Shown here: in pieces, positions 25,802 to 35,625 of the stretch
Position numbering within the stretch: the stretch's first letter is position 1
Layout of the letters: every line of letters starts with the position of its first letter
Origin: an uncultured Eubacterium sp.
GTDB taxonomy: Bacteria > Bacillota > Clostridia > Oscillospirales > Acutalibacteraceae
Length of the DNA stretch: 64,000 bases
Assembly: GCA_910577195.1 (NCBI GenBank)
Contig: CAJTLP010000001.1
Span: forward strand, 62,001-126,000
Direction: 5' to 3'
Translations under genes and position numbers: made by a program
Notes under the pieces: model-generated
Told to the model about the DNA's origin: nothing
The model's database searches: none
What the model saw: only the letters and a program-made list of their open reading frames with translations

Positions 25802-28171
25802 TTATTTTACCTTTGCAATGGTAACACCGTTTTCACCCTCACCGTATTTGCCAAGACGGTATTCTGAAATATTGGGGTGTGTTTTGAGGTAATCCGTCAC
25901 TGCAGCTCGCAAAGCGCCTGTACCCTTTCCGTGTATAATGCGTATTTCCTCAATATTATTAAGAACGCATTTATCAATGAACAGGCTCAGCTCACCCAGT
26001 GCCTCGTCAACCGTTTCGCCCCTCATATCAATCTCCGTCTTAACATCCGCATCTGCACGTGAAGAGGTGCGGTAAACATTATGACGTGTTGCCTTTGGCT
26101 TTTCCTTAGGCTTGTCAAGAATCATAATATCAGACAGCTTAACACGTGTTTTCAGCAGTCCTGATTTAACAAGGAGCTTGTCACCAACCTCAACGACCTC
26201 ACCCTCACCGATACCTTTAATCACGATTCTGTCGCCGACCTTCGGCTCACGAGGGAGCTTATAATCATAGTCCCAGTTATCTGCCAGCTCAGCAGGGTTA
26301 ATCAGATCATCCATTTCGCCCATCTGTGATTTAACCGCACGGCGTGTTTTGCGTGCAATCTCAGTGGCGTTGGATTCATTCTGCTCTTTTTTCAGCTTTT
26401 CAAGTTCAAGAAGAAATTCGGAGGATTTACGCTTGGCGGCATCAATAAGCTTTTCCGCCTCACGCTTTGCCCTGTCAAGCTCCCTCTTTTTCAGCGTTTC
26501 AATCTTATCCTTTTCAGACTGTGCCTTTTCTTCAATTCTCTTTGCTCTTGCCGTCATTTCCTCAGCAACTTTTCTCTCGTCCTCCAATGCCTGGCGAGAG
26601 CTTTCCAGCTTTTCCAAGACGGATTCAAAATCACGGTTGTCTGAATTGACAATGCTTTTTGCGTGCTCCACGACCGCCTTGTCCATACCGAGATGCTCGG
26701 AAATAGCAAAAGCATTTGAACGTCCCGGAACACCAATCAGAAGTCTGTAGGTAGGTCTGAGCGTTTCCACATCAAATTCGCAGCAGCCATTACTTACACC
26801 CGGTGTATCAAGTGCATATGCCTTAAGCTCAGCATAATGGGTCGTAGCAGCAATCACAGCACCCTTTGAACGGATATGTTCAATCACAGATACTGCAAGA
26901 GCTGCACCCTCAACAGGGTCTGTACCTGCTCCCAGCTCATCTATGAGCACAAGAGACTTACTGTCTGCCTTGCTCATAATATCAATAATATTCACCATAT
27001 GGGATGAAAAGGTTGAAAGGGACTGAGCAATACTCTGCTCGTCACCGATATCCACAAGTATCTTGTCAAAAACAGAAATGCGTGATCTGTCCGACGCAGG
27101 GATAAGCAATCCGCACATAGACATAGCGGTGAGCAGTCCCAGTGTTTTCAATGAAACGGTTTTACCGCCTGTATTCGGACCGGTAATTACAAGGGTATCA
27201 TATTCGTCACCCAGCTTGATATCCGTAGGCACAACCTTTTTGGCATCAATCAGCGGATGACGTGCTTTTTTAATATGAATAATGCCTTCATTATTTAAAA
27301 GCGGCTTTGTGGCTTTCATCTTATAAGCCAGGTGTGCCTTTGCAAAAATCAGGTTCAGCATAACAGCACTGTCAAAGGAATGCTTGATTGACTGTGCAAA
27401 TTCTCCTGCCTCTGCAGACAGTTCAAAAAGGATACGCATAATCTCATCACGTTCCTTGCCCTGCAGAACCTTAATATCATTATTTGCATCCACTACCGAT
27501 GCAGGCTCAACAAAAACCGTTGCACCTGTTGAGGATGTGTCGTGAACAAGGCCGGGAACATTCCCTCTGTTTTCAGCCTTTACAGGGACTACAAAGCGTC
27601 CGTTACGCTGTGTGACAATTGCCTCCTGCAAATACTGCTGATAGTGAGAGGAATGTATCATTGAATCAAGCTTTTCACGTATTGAATTTTCCTTTGACCT
27701 GATTTTTCTTCGTATATCATTGAGCGTTTCTGACGCTTTATCCGATATCTCTTCTTCATTGATAATACAGGTAAAGATTTTATTTTCAAGGTATTTATTT
27801 ACGGTTATTCCCTCAAAAAAGAAATCCAGGCTTGTTCTCACACCGCTGCAATGATTATGCCATTCATCAAGCGTTCTTATAGAACGAAGGCAGTATGCAA
27901 TATCAAGCAGTTCCTTAGGATTCAGTGAGCCGCCTGCATTTGCTCTATGTAAAGGGTTGTTAACATTCTTAAGTCCTGAAAATGATGGTCCGCCAAAGCG
28001 TGCCAGCAGTGAAAATGCATCCTCCGTCTGTGTAAGCAGAAGTTCTGCCTCCGACATATCCGTGCTTGGTTTAAGTGTCAGAGCAAGTTCCTTTGCATCA
28101 TCACATGAACATTCATTGGCAAGCTTTTCCAAAATCAAATCCAGTTCAAGTGTTTTAAAATTTTTGTCCAT
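25802..28171 (-). CDS. mutS2: Endonuclease MutS2
   Basis: A 789-residue MutS-family ATPase. Unlike MutS it lacks the mismatch-binding domain, and it carries a C-terminal Smr nuclease domain; in Gram-positives it has been linked to suppression of recombination and rescue of collided ribosomes. Walker A is GPNTGGKT near residue 337, and LVLIDELGAGTDPVEGAAL carries Walker B. A long charged coiled coil follows (about 520-620). The Smr domain begins near EIDMRGETVDEAL and includes IIHGKGTGALR. The ATG overlaps the recO stop by one base; it is the last gene of the era-recO operon. Confidence 0.95.
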   Translation of the reverse strand: MDKNFKTLELDLILEKLANECSCDDAKELALTLKPSTDMSEAELLLTQTEDAFSLLARFGGPSFSGLKNVNNPLHRANAGGSLNPKELLDIAYCLRSIRTLDEWHNHCSGVRTSLDFFFEGITVNKYLENKIFTCIINEEEISDKASETLNDIRRKIRSKENSIREKLDSMIHSSHYQQYLQEAIVTQRNGRFVVPVKAENRGNVPGLVHDTSSTGATVFVEPASVVDANNDIKVLQGKERDEIMRILFELSAEAGEFAQSIKHSFDSAVMLNLIFAKAHLAYKMKATKPLLNNEGIIHIKKARHPLIDAKKVVPTDIKLGDEYDTLVITGPNTGGKTVSLKTLGLLTAMSMCGLLIPASDRSRISVFDKILVDIGDEQSIAQSLSTFSSHMVNIIDIMSKADSKSLVLIDELGAGTDPVEGAALAVSVIEHIRSKGAVIAATTHYAELKAYALDTPGVSNGCCEFDVETLRPTYRLLIGVPGRSNAFAISEHLGMDKAVVEHAKSIVNSDNRDFESVLEKLESSRQALEDERKVAEEMTARAKRIEEKAQSEKDKIETLKKRELDRAKREAEKLIDAAKRKSSEFLLELEKLKKEQNESNATEIARKTRRAVKSQMGEMDDLINPAELADNWDYDYKLPREPKVGDRIVIKGIGEGEVVEVGDKLLVKSGLLKTRVKLSDIMILDKPKEKPKATRHNVYRTSSRADADVKTEIDMRGETVDEALGELSLFIDKCVLNNIEEIRIIHGKGTGALRAAVTDYLKTHPNISEYRLGKYGEGENGVTIAKVK

Positions 28172-28905
28172 TATAGTATTCCTTTGTAAAATTCAAGGGT
28201 GGGTAATTTTCTTTGTAGGCGTGTTAAAAGATATTTTTCACAGATATCGGATAACAGCCTTATATTTTCCTCCGACAGGGAAAAGGAAAATATTTTCTTC
28301 GGCTCGGTAAGACAGATAAAACGTATAGCCGTAATCACATTTTTAGGGCAGACAATTGCCCCTGCCTTGCCGCAGTTTTCACAGTAAATACAGCCGTCAA
28401 GGGTATCAAAATACATCACATCTGTTTCATAAACCGAGCAATTTGCACAGGCAAGGATATTCGGCATATAACCACTCAGAGACAGAAAACGCATCTCAAC
28501 AACTGCTTTGATGATGCGTATATCCTTATTGCTGTTGCACAGCAGGTGCAGTGAATTCAGAAGTACAGACAGCATTTCAGGTGCAGGCTGCTCCTCCTCT
28601 GCCAGTTCATAAGCAAGCTGAGCAAAATACTGCGCAACCGCAAGCCGTTCAATATCCTTTCTTAAATCAAAAAACACCTCAATGGGAGAGGCATTGTCTA
28701 CTGAAAAGGCATCGCGTCCGCGATAAAGTGAAAAATCAGAATAAGCAAAAAGGGATGTAGAGGAGGCAAGTCTGTTCTTCACCTGCTTGGCACCTCTGAC
28801 GAACGCACGCACAAGTCCGTAATCAGCAGTAAGGAGAGTAACTAAACGGTCACTCTCCCCTATTGTCTGTTCTCTGATTACTAAACCCTTGGTTGCTGTC
28901 CCCAT
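28171..28905 (-). CDS. recO: DNA repair protein RecO
   Basis: RecO loads RecA on SSB-coated DNA together with RecR. The 244-residue protein has the N-terminal OB fold (TKGLVIREQTIGESDRLVTL) and a C-terminal zinc finger, CANC near residue 150 followed by CIYCENC. Its start lies inside the small yqzL-like gene in another frame, an overlap of 56 bases. It ends at the mutS2 start. Confidence 0.94.
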   Translation of the reverse strand: MGTATKGLVIREQTIGESDRLVTLLTADYGLVRAFVRGAKQVKNRLASSTSLFAYSDFSLYRGRDAFSVDNASPIEVFFDLRKDIERLAVAQYFAQLAYELAEEEQPAPEMLSVLLNSLHLLCNSNKDIRIIKAVVEMRFLSLSGYMPNILACANCSVYETDVMYFDTLDGCIYCENCGKAGAIVCPKNVITAIRFICLTEPKKIFSFSLSEENIRLLSDICEKYLLTRLQRKLPTLEFYKGIL

Positions 28906-28993
28906 TCTGCTCTGCCTTTTCGTGTTCCTTATAATTCAAATAGTCACTGACTGACCCTGAACGCCAGAAGCTCAGCCATTCTTTATAATCCAT
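28850..28993 (-). CDS. yqzL: YqzL-like small protein
   Basis: A 47-residue protein starting MDYKEWLSFWRSGSVSDYLN, with an acidic glutamine- and asparagine-rich tail. The same length, position (between era and recO) and W..F...G....YL pattern occur in Bacillus YqzL, whose function is unknown. It overlaps the start of recO by 56 bases in a different frame, so translation of the two may be coupled. GGCGGTG lies seven bases before the ATG. Identified from the pattern and context, not from a search. Confidence 0.7.
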   Translation of the reverse strand: MDYKEWLSFWRSGSVSDYLNYKEHEKAEQNGDSNQGFSNQRTDNRGE

Positions 28994-29090
28994 AATATAC
29001 ACCGCCGTTAAAATGTCAGAGCCGATAAGATATTTCCTCTGCCCTGCTCTAATATTTTATCCTATGGCAGTATATAAAATTTGTGTTAAA

Positions 29091-29978
29091 TTAATCCAAT
29101 CCGAAATTGTGGATAAGTCCTTCACGATTACGCCAGTCAAGCTTAACCTTTACCCAGCAGTGCAGGTTGACCTTAATCTGGAAAAAGCTTTCCAGATCCT
29201 GCCTTGCAAAGGTTGAAACCTTTTTGAGCATTGCACCGTTTTTACCGATAACCATTCCCTTATGGCTTTCACGCTCGCAGTAAATCGTTGCGTCGATATC
29301 CAGTATGTCCTTATCCTCACGTTCGCTCATTTTTTCCACTGCAACCGCAATGCCGTGAGGTATCTCCTTATCCATAAGACGAAGAATTTTTTCACGTATA
29401 ATTTCGGCTGCCAGAACTCTTTCCGGCTGATCGGTCAGTGTATCATCAGGGAAGAAATGCGGTGACTCAAAAGCAAGCTTGTCAAGCTCTGCCTTAAGCT
29501 CATCCACATTATCACCCTCAGTGGCGCTGACAGGCACAACTGCCTGAAAATCAAAAAGCGATGTCAGATAAACAATTCTGTTCAGCAGTTCCTCCTTATC
29601 CTTAACCATATCAATCTTATTAATTGCAAGGATAACAGGCATCTTCTGTTTTCTGAACATTTCAAGAAGCTGCATTTCCTGCTCATTGAGTTCACCCTTT
29701 GGCTCTGTCAGAAACAGGCAGGCATCCACACCGCCTACGGTATCGCCCACTGCCTCATTCATTTTTTCACCGAGCTTATTATGCGGTCTGTGAAAACCCG
29801 GTGTATCCGTAAAAACGAGCTGCGTTTCACCCTCCGTCAAAACACCCATAATTTTTGTACGTGTGGTCTGCGGCTTGGATGAAACGATTGCGATTTTCTG
29901 TCCGAGTATTTTATTAAGTATAGAGGACTTGCCTACATTCGGCTTGCCCACAATTGCTATAAAAGCAGTTTTTGTCAT
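29091..29978 (-). CDS. era: GTPase Era
   Basis: Essential ribosome-assembly GTPase binding the 3' end of 16S rRNA. G1 GKPNVGKS is at residues 11-18, G3 DTPG follows, and G4 NKID is near 120. The C-terminal KH domain contains HKGMVIGKNGAMLKKV. The 295-residue length is typical. It overlaps ybeY by one base, in the conserved phoH-ybeY-era order; the dgkA and cdd genes often found between ybeY and era are absent. Confidence 0.97.
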   Translation of the reverse strand: MTKTAFIAIVGKPNVGKSSILNKILGQKIAIVSSKPQTTRTKIMGVLTEGETQLVFTDTPGFHRPHNKLGEKMNEAVGDTVGGVDACLFLTEPKGELNEQEMQLLEMFRKQKMPVILAINKIDMVKDKEELLNRIVYLTSLFDFQAVVPVSATEGDNVDELKAELDKLAFESPHFFPDDTLTDQPERVLAAEIIREKILRLMDKEIPHGIAVAVEKMSEREDKDILDIDATIYCERESHKGMVIGKNGAMLKKVSTFARQDLESFFQIKVNLHCWVKVKLDWRNREGLIHNFGLD

Positions 29979-30481
29979 TATTCGTCTCCCATATAGTAGC
30001 TGTTATTTCTCTTCCAGCCAATCTGCGTCAGAACGGTCTCTTCCTTTTCTCTCATATGTACTTCCTCAAGTCCGCCGTTTTCGTGGTCATAGCCAAGAAG
30101 ATGAAGCATGGAGTGAACGGTTAAAAAGCCGATTTCACGTTGAAGAGGATGATTATAAAGCTCAGCCTGTTCAAAAGCCTTTTCCATAGAAATAACAATA
30201 TCACCGAGCATTTTTGCACCGGTGTCCATATTCACATCGTACTCGCCGTTTTCACCCAAAGGAAAAGACAGCACATCTGTTTCCTTGTCAATATTACGGT
30301 ACCGGCTGTTAAGCTCACGTATCTGCTCATTGTTAACAAAACGAACACTCACCTCAGCAGAGCCTTCAAAATTCTCAAGCTCAAGCACTGCGTGACAGCA
30401 GCGTCTTATTAACATACGGATACCTGAGGGTACTTTTACATCTTTCTGATCATTTGAAATAATTACTTTTACTGAATCCAT
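29978..30481 (-). CDS. ybeY: Endoribonuclease YbeY
   Basis: Metal-dependent RNase for rRNA maturation and ribosome quality control. The zinc motif HSMLHLLGYDHE has the expected H-x3-H-x5-H spacing. The 167-residue length fits. It overlaps phoH and era by one base each. Confidence 0.96.
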   Translation of the reverse strand: MDSVKVIISNDQKDVKVPSGIRMLIRRCCHAVLELENFEGSAEVSVRFVNNEQIRELNSRYRNIDKETDVLSFPLGENGEYDVNMDTGAKMLGDIVISMEKAFEQAELYNHPLQREIGFLTVHSMLHLLGYDHENGGLEEVHMREKEETVLTQIGWKRNNSYYMGDE

Positions 30482-31446
30482 TACTTACTCTTTTCCTCCT
30501 TCTCATATTTTTCATATGCATTCACAATATCCTGAACCAGCTTGTGACGTACAACATCCTTCTGATTGAATTTACATATGGATATATCATCAACATCTCT
30601 CAGGATATGCATAACCTTTTTCAGTCCTGACTTTTTACCGTCAGGCAAATCTATCTGTGTTACATCACCTGTGATTACCATTTTTGAACGGAAACCGAGA
30701 CGTGTTAAAAACATTTTCATCTGCTCAGGTGTTGTATTCTGCGCCTCATCCAGAATAATGAAGCTGTCGTCAAGCGTACGGCCTCTCATATAGGCAAGCG
30801 GTGCAACCTCAATTGCCCCTCTCTCCTGATAACGCTGAAAGTTCTCCGCACCGAGCATATCAAACAGTGCATCATAAAGCGGTCTCAGGTATGGGTCAAC
30901 CTTGCTCTGTAAATCACCGGGAAGAAAGCCCAGCTTTTCACCTGCCTCAACCGCAGGACGTGTCAGAATAATTCTGTTCACCTCTTTGGCCCTGAATGCA
31001 GTAACTGCCATTGCAACGGCAAGATATGTCTTACCTGTACCCGCAGGTCCGATGCCAAAGGTAATTGTATTCTCCCTGATTGACTCGCAATACTTTTTCT
31101 GTCCTAAGGTTTTCGGTTTAACAGGTCTGCCCTTTGAGGTGATACATATAGAATCAGAGGTCATTGTATTGAGCTTATCCTCATTGCCCTCATTGACAAG
31201 TGAAATCACATATCTCACATTCTGGTCGGAAAGACTTTCGCCCTTGCCGATTAAAACAAGCAATGAGTTCAGTGCTCTGACTGCCCTAGAAACATTTTCA
31301 GCATCTCCCACGACCTTAAGGTCCGTACCGCGTGAAATAATGGACACACCATATTCACGTTCTATTAACTTGACATTTTCATCAAAACTGCCGAACAGGC
31401 TAACCGCCTGATCCAGCGCCTCAAATTCAATTATCTGTTCAATCAT
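30481..31446 (-). CDS. phoH: PhoH family ATPase
   Basis: A 321-residue PhoH-type P-loop protein, linked to RNA metabolism through its partner YbeY. Walker A GPAGTGKT is at 133-140, and the Walker B region is DSFIILDEAQNTTPEQMKMF. The N-terminal part (about 10-70) resembles the KH-like domain common to this group. It overlaps the corC-like gene by 8 bases upstream. Confidence 0.94.
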   Translation of the reverse strand: MIEQIIEFEALDQAVSLFGSFDENVKLIEREYGVSIISRGTDLKVVGDAENVSRAVRALNSLLVLIGKGESLSDQNVRYVISLVNEGNEDKLNTMTSDSICITSKGRPVKPKTLGQKKYCESIRENTITFGIGPAGTGKTYLAVAMAVTAFRAKEVNRIILTRPAVEAGEKLGFLPGDLQSKVDPYLRPLYDALFDMLGAENFQRYQERGAIEVAPLAYMRGRTLDDSFIILDEAQNTTPEQMKMFLTRLGFRSKMVITGDVTQIDLPDGKKSGLKKVMHILRDVDDISICKFNQKDVVRHKLVQDIVNAYEKYEKEEKSK

Positions 31447-32242
31447 TGTTCTTCTCTACTTTAATTTTTTCTATTCTTCTTTCATCAACCTCTAAAACAG
31501 TGAATGTGAGATTGTTATATACTGCAACCTCATTTTCACCTGTGGGAAGATAGCCAAGAAGATTGATTACAAAGCCTGCAAGGGTATCATAATCGCCCTC
31601 AGGAAATTCTGTATCAAGTACCTTTTCAACCTCGTCAATATCAGCAACGCCGTCAAAGGTAAAGGTTTTTTCATCTATTTGTGTTACAAGCTCCTCTTCC
31701 TCATCATACTCATCACGGATATTACCCACAATACTTTCAAGGACATCCTCCATTGTGACAATTCCTGCCGTTCCGCCGTATTCATCCACAACGATAGCAA
31801 GCATAATTCTGGTTTCCGTCATCTGTGCAAAAAGCTTTCCGCAGGGTATGGTTTCCGGAACGAAAAGCGGTTTCCTGATATAATCCGCTATTTTATCGTC
31901 AGCCGTAATTTTACTGCCGACAAATTTAAGCAGATCCTTAACATATATTATACCGCAGATATCATCAAGATCATCGTTAAAAACAGGTATTCTTGACCTG
32001 CCGTGCTCTATGGAAATCTTAATCACATTTTCAAGTGAATCATCAATTTCAACTGCATCAACATCTGTACGGTGCGTCATAATATCACCGGCATTCAAAT
32101 CATCAAATTCAAAGATATTATTAATCATTTCCCTTTGATTCTTTTCCAGCTCGCCGACCTGTTCATCACCCTCAACAAGCTGTTTAATTTCTTCCTCAGT
32201 TGAACTTTCTTTTTTGAAAAATCTTAATAGACCACTGCCCAT
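31439..32242 (-). CDS. CorC/HlyC-type CBS-domain protein
   Basis: A 267-residue soluble protein with two CBS domains (DIMTHRTDVDAVEIDDSLE and ILAIVVDEYGGTAGIVTMED) and a C-terminal CorC/HlyC transporter-associated domain (FDGVADIDEVEKVLDTEFP). It lacks the N-terminal DUF21 membrane domain of larger relatives, so it resembles the short CorC form linked to magnesium/cobalt efflux in enterobacteria. The start at 32242 is ATG; an in-frame TTG at 32260 lies inside the GGAGG site. It heads the operon to mutS2, as ybeX-type genes do beside ybeY in other bacteria. Confidence 0.86.
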   Translation of the reverse strand: MGSGLLRFFKKESSTEEEIKQLVEGDEQVGELEKNQREMINNIFEFDDLNAGDIMTHRTDVDAVEIDDSLENVIKISIEHGRSRIPVFNDDLDDICGIIYVKDLLKFVGSKITADDKIADYIRKPLFVPETIPCGKLFAQMTETRIMLAIVVDEYGGTAGIVTMEDVLESIVGNIRDEYDEEEELVTQIDEKTFTFDGVADIDEVEKVLDTEFPEGDYDTLAGFVINLLGYLPTGENEVAVYNNLTFTVLEVDERRIEKIKVEKNND

Positions 32243-32333
32243 AAAGGCATATACCTCCAAGCAAGCAGATACCGCATATATACAGTACTGCCATTATAAT
32301 AATTTATTGCTATTATATATTAAAATGATTTAT

Positions 32334-32362
32334 TTGTAAAGTCTTATAATATATGCTATAAT
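32334..32362 (+). promoter_or_regulatory. Promoter of the FkbM-TauE-sulfatase-GPH operon
   Basis: TTGTAA at 32334-32339, a 17-base spacer ending in TGC (extended -10), and TATAAT at 32357-32362. The first gene starts 38 bases downstream. Confidence 0.7.
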
Positions 32363-32399
32363 GAATATTATTACAATAAAACTGTTCGGAGACAAAAAT

Positions 32400-33461
32400 A
32401 TGCTTGAGCTTTTAAGCGAAAAAGAAAATGTATGGAATGTTCTTGCAAATAGTGATAAGCCTGTCATCGTTTACGGTATGGGAAACGGCTCTCAAAAAAT
32501 CATAGAAACACTGCTAAGCTTCGGCGGACAGGTCAGCGATATTTTTGCAAGTGATAAATTCGTAAGAGGACATTCCTTTTTGGGATATAAGGTGCTTAAA
32601 TATTCTGAAATATGTGAAAAATACGAGGACTTTATTATTGTACTCGGCTTTGCAACGCATCTTGACAGTGTAATTGAAAAAATAAAAGAAATGAGCAGTC
32701 AGCACCCTGTTTATGCTCCGGATGTACCTGTTGCAGGCGGAGGACTTTTCACTATAGATTATGTGACAGAAAATGAAGAAAAATTCGACTTTGTTTACAA
32801 TCATCTGGCTGATGAGGAAAGCCGCAGCGTTTTCCTTGATATAATCAATTATAAAATAAGCGGCAAGGTGGAATATCTTTTCAGAACCTTCTGTGATAAA
32901 AATGAAATATATAATGACATTTTAAAGCTGAATAACAATGAAACGATTGTTGATCTCGGTGCATATGACGGTGATACAATAAGGGAATTCACCTCTTATA
33001 CAAACGAAAAATACAATCATATTTATGCACTTGAGCCTGATGCAAAAAACTATAAAAAGTTAGTAAAAAACACTGAACATATGGAAAACATAACCACCTT
33101 TAATATGGGAGCCTGGAGCCAAAAAGACACTCTTATTTTTGACAAAAAGGCAGGCAGAAACTCAAAGCTTTCATCAAAGGGAATTCCTGTTGAGGTATCT
33201 GACCTTGATTCACTGATAAACGAGCCGGTCACCATGATTAAAATGGATGTTGAGGGTGCAGAGCACCACGCACTTTGCGGTGCAGAAAAAACAATTGAGA
33301 AATATCAGCCTAAGCTCTATGTCTGTGCCTATCACAGAAACGAGGATTTGTTCTCTCTGCCCATGAAAATTCTTGAGCTTTGTCCTGCGTATAAGCTCTA
33401 TTTTAGGCACAGTCCATATATCCCTGCTTGGGAATGTAATTTTTATTGTACGATTGAATGA
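32400..33461 (+). CDS. FkbM family methyltransferase
   Basis: A 353-residue SAM-dependent methyltransferase. The FkbM-type core lies in the second half: IVDLGAYDGDTIREF near residue 185 binds SAM, and IKMDVEGAEHHALCGAEKTI is the family's hallmark segment. The first 150 residues, with PVIVYGMGNGSQKII resembling a nucleotide-binding fold, may be a separate domain. FkbM enzymes O-methylate sugars or natural products. The start is the ATG at 32400 with GGAGAC upstream; an earlier in-frame ATG lies on the promoter. First gene of the operon containing a sulfatase and symporter, so a sugar substrate is plausible. Confidence 0.85.
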   Translation: MLELLSEKENVWNVLANSDKPVIVYGMGNGSQKIIETLLSFGGQVSDIFASDKFVRGHSFLGYKVLKYSEICEKYEDFIIVLGFATHLDSVIEKIKEMSSQHPVYAPDVPVAGGGLFTIDYVTENEEKFDFVYNHLADEESRSVFLDIINYKISGKVEYLFRTFCDKNEIYNDILKLNNNETIVDLGAYDGDTIREFTSYTNEKYNHIYALEPDAKNYKKLVKNTEHMENITTFNMGAWSQKDTLIFDKKAGRNSKLSSKGIPVEVSDLDSLINEPVTMIKMDVEGAEHHALCGAEKTIEKYQPKLYVCAYHRNEDLFSLPMKILELCPAYKLYFRHSPYIPAWECNFYCTIE

Positions 33462-33483
33462 CATACATTATTGAGGAGAAAAA

Positions 33484-34272
33484 ATGTTAACACTGATTTA
33501 CAGTATAATCATATTCATCGCCTGCACAGTAGGTGCCATTGTCGGTATCGGCGGCGGTGTAATCATAAAGCCTGTACTGGATATGATAGGGTATCACAGT
33601 GTTGAGGTGGTCGGATTCATTTCAACCTGTGCCGTATTTGCAATGAGTATCAGCTCCTCCGTAAAGCATATTACGGCAAAGACTGAATTCAATAAAAAGA
33701 TTGTTTTGCTTGTCTCCTTCGGTTCCATTTTCGGCGGAATCATCGGAAACGAAATTTTTGATTATGCCTTTGAAACATTCAACACCGATATCATCAAGGG
33801 CATTCAGGCGGTTATTATTGCATTATTTATTATATTTGTTATAATATATGTTAATACGAAAAATGTTAAATCACTGAAAATTAAAAATCCCATTCTGATA
33901 GCATTAACCGGACTGCTGCTCGGTCTGATGAGTGCCTTTCTCGGTATAGGGGGCGGTCCTATCAACACTGCCTTTCTTGTACTTCTTTTCTCCTTTACTG
34001 TTAAGGAAAGTGCCGTGTATTCCGTAGCTATCATATTTTTCAGCCAGCTCAGTCAGCTGATTACCATATTCATTAACAATCAGTTTCAGCCATATAAAGA
34101 ATATCTGCCGATTATTCTTTCTGCTATGGCAGTATCTGTAATCGGCGGTATAATCGGCTCAAAGCTGAACAGAAGGCTGTCCGAAAAAGCAATAACCGCC
34201 ATTTTTTCCGTCGTACTTTCCATTGTCGCAGTAATAAACATATACAATGCAGTTACAGGCTTTATTGCCTGA
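33484..34272 (+). CDS. TauE/SafE family anion exporter
   Basis: A 262-residue membrane protein with about eight hydrophobic segments and the internal repeat of TauE/SafE proteins, VGIGGGVIIKP near residue 20 and LGIGGGPINTA near 157. The family is linked to export of sulfite, sulfonates or related anions. It lies 22 bases after the FkbM gene and 27 bases before a sulfatase gene, so removal of the sulfur anion released by the sulfatase is an attractive but untested role. Confidence 0.9.
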   Translation: MLTLIYSIIIFIACTVGAIVGIGGGVIIKPVLDMIGYHSVEVVGFISTCAVFAMSISSSVKHITAKTEFNKKIVLLVSFGSIFGGIIGNEIFDYAFETFNTDIIKGIQAVIIALFIIFVIIYVNTKNVKSLKIKNPILIALTGLLLGLMSAFLGIGGGPINTAFLVLLFSFTVKESAVYSVAIIFFSQLSQLITIFINNQFQPYKEYLPIILSAMAVSVIGGIIGSKLNRRLSEKAITAIFSVVLSIVAVINIYNAVTGFIA

Positions 34273-34299
34273 AAATATAATTTAAAAGGGTAAAAAATT

Positions 34300-35625
34300 A
34301 TGAAACAGAAAAATATTATTTTTTATTTCTCCGACCAGCAGCGATGGGACACGGTAAACGAAGAGGTTACACCGAATCTGTGTCAGCTTGCACGTGAGGG
34401 TGTTAAGTTTGAAAACAACTTCACCTGCCAGCCTGTATGCGGTCCAGCAAGAGCTTGTCTGCAGACAGGACTTTATGCAACACAGTGCGGCTGCTACTGG
34501 AACGGTATTCCTCTGCCGAAAGACATTACGCCCCTTGCCCATTACTTTAATGAGGCAGGCTATCAGACAGCTTATATCGGAAAATGGCATCTTGCGTCAG
34601 ACCGACTTCCGGGTATAGGCTTACATTGTGAAAGCACACCTGTGCCGAAGGACAGACAGGGCGAGTATCAGTACTGGAGGGCAGCCGATGTGCTGGAATT
34701 CACCTCACACGGATATGATGGCTATGTCTTTGACGGCGACGGAAACAAGCTTGATTTCAAGGGTTACAGAGCTGACTGTATCAATGATTACGCTCTTGAA
34801 TACCTTGACAACCGCGATAAAGACAAACCGTTTTTTATGTTCGTAAGTCAGCTTGAGCCGCATCATCAGAACGATCATCATACATACGAGGGTTATAAGC
34901 CGACTGTTGATAATTATAAAAATTATCCGCTGCCTGATGATCTTACCTTTCTTAAAGGCGATTATAAAGAAATGTACCCTGACTATATCTCAGCAATTAA
35001 CCGACTTGACTACAATGTAGGCAGACTGGTTGATAAGCTGAAGGAACAGGGAATTTACGACGATACAATCATCATTTATACATCCGATCACGGCAGCCAT
35101 TTCAAAACAAGAAATCCCGAATACAAGCGCAGCTGCCACGAAAGTGCCACCCATACTCCGCTGATTATTAAAGGCGGCGGATTTGAGGGAGGAAAAACGG
35201 AGGAAAGACTCTCATCACTGATTGACATTCCGCCTACCCTTCTTTCAATGGCAGGCATACCGATTCCAAGCACTTATATGGGCGTAGACCTTACGACTCA
35301 GCTTAATAATCCTGATAAGAAAAGAGACTGCGTATTTATCCAGATAAGTGAGGCATCCAATTCACGTGCCATAAGAACAGACAGATTCAAATATGAAGTA
35401 CGTGATTTAGCCATAACCGGCTATGCACACCATGAGTCAAAAGTATATTTTGAAAACTATCTTTACGATCTGCAGAAGGACCCTAATGAGAAACACAATC
35501 TCATCAAGGATCCACGATACAGCCACGTAAGGCAGGAGCTCAAATATCTTTTACTTAAACAAATGGCAAATGCGCAGGAAGAGGCACCTGTTATACTTCC
35601 GGCAATCATCAAAAGGAGAAAATAA
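34300..35625 (+). CDS. Type I sulfatase, apparently cytoplasmic
   Basis: A 441-residue sulfatase of the alkaline-phosphatase superfamily. The formylglycine motif C-x-P-x-R is Cys47-Gly-Pro-Ala-Arg51, the metal-binding aspartate region is the N-terminal FYFSDQQRWD, and YTSDHGSHF holds a second metal site. There is no signal peptide: the family's first strand begins at residue 5. The Cys must be oxidised by a maturase (anSME in anaerobes), which is not in the window. The GPH symporter begins at the next base after the stop. Choline or sugar sulfatases share this fold, so the substrate is open, though the neighbours favour a sulfated sugar. Confidence 0.92.
   Translation: MKQKNIIFYFSDQQRWDTVNEEVTPNLCQLAREGVKFENNFTCQPVCGPARACLQTGLYATQCGCYWNGIPLPKDITPLAHYFNEAGYQTAYIGKWHLASDRLPGIGLHCESTPVPKDRQGEYQYWRAADVLEFTSHGYDGYVFDGDGNKLDFKGYRADCINDYALEYLDNRDKDKPFFMFVSQLEPHHQNDHHTYEGYKPTVDNYKNYPLPDDLTFLKGDYKEMYPDYISAINRLDYNVGRLVDKLKEQGIYDDTIIIYTSDHGSHFKTRNPEYKRSCHESATHTPLIIKGGGFEGGKTEERLSSLIDIPPTLLSMAGIPIPSTYMGVDLTTQLNNPDKKRDCVFIQISEASNSRAIRTDRFKYEVRDLAITGYAHHESKVYFENYLYDLQKDPNEKHNLIKDPRYSHVRQELKYLLLKQMANAQEEAPVILPAIIKRRK

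Noticed and set aside
26349..26750. A long serine- and phenylalanine-rich plus-strand frame
   Set aside because: Antisense shadow of the charged coiled coil of mutS2.
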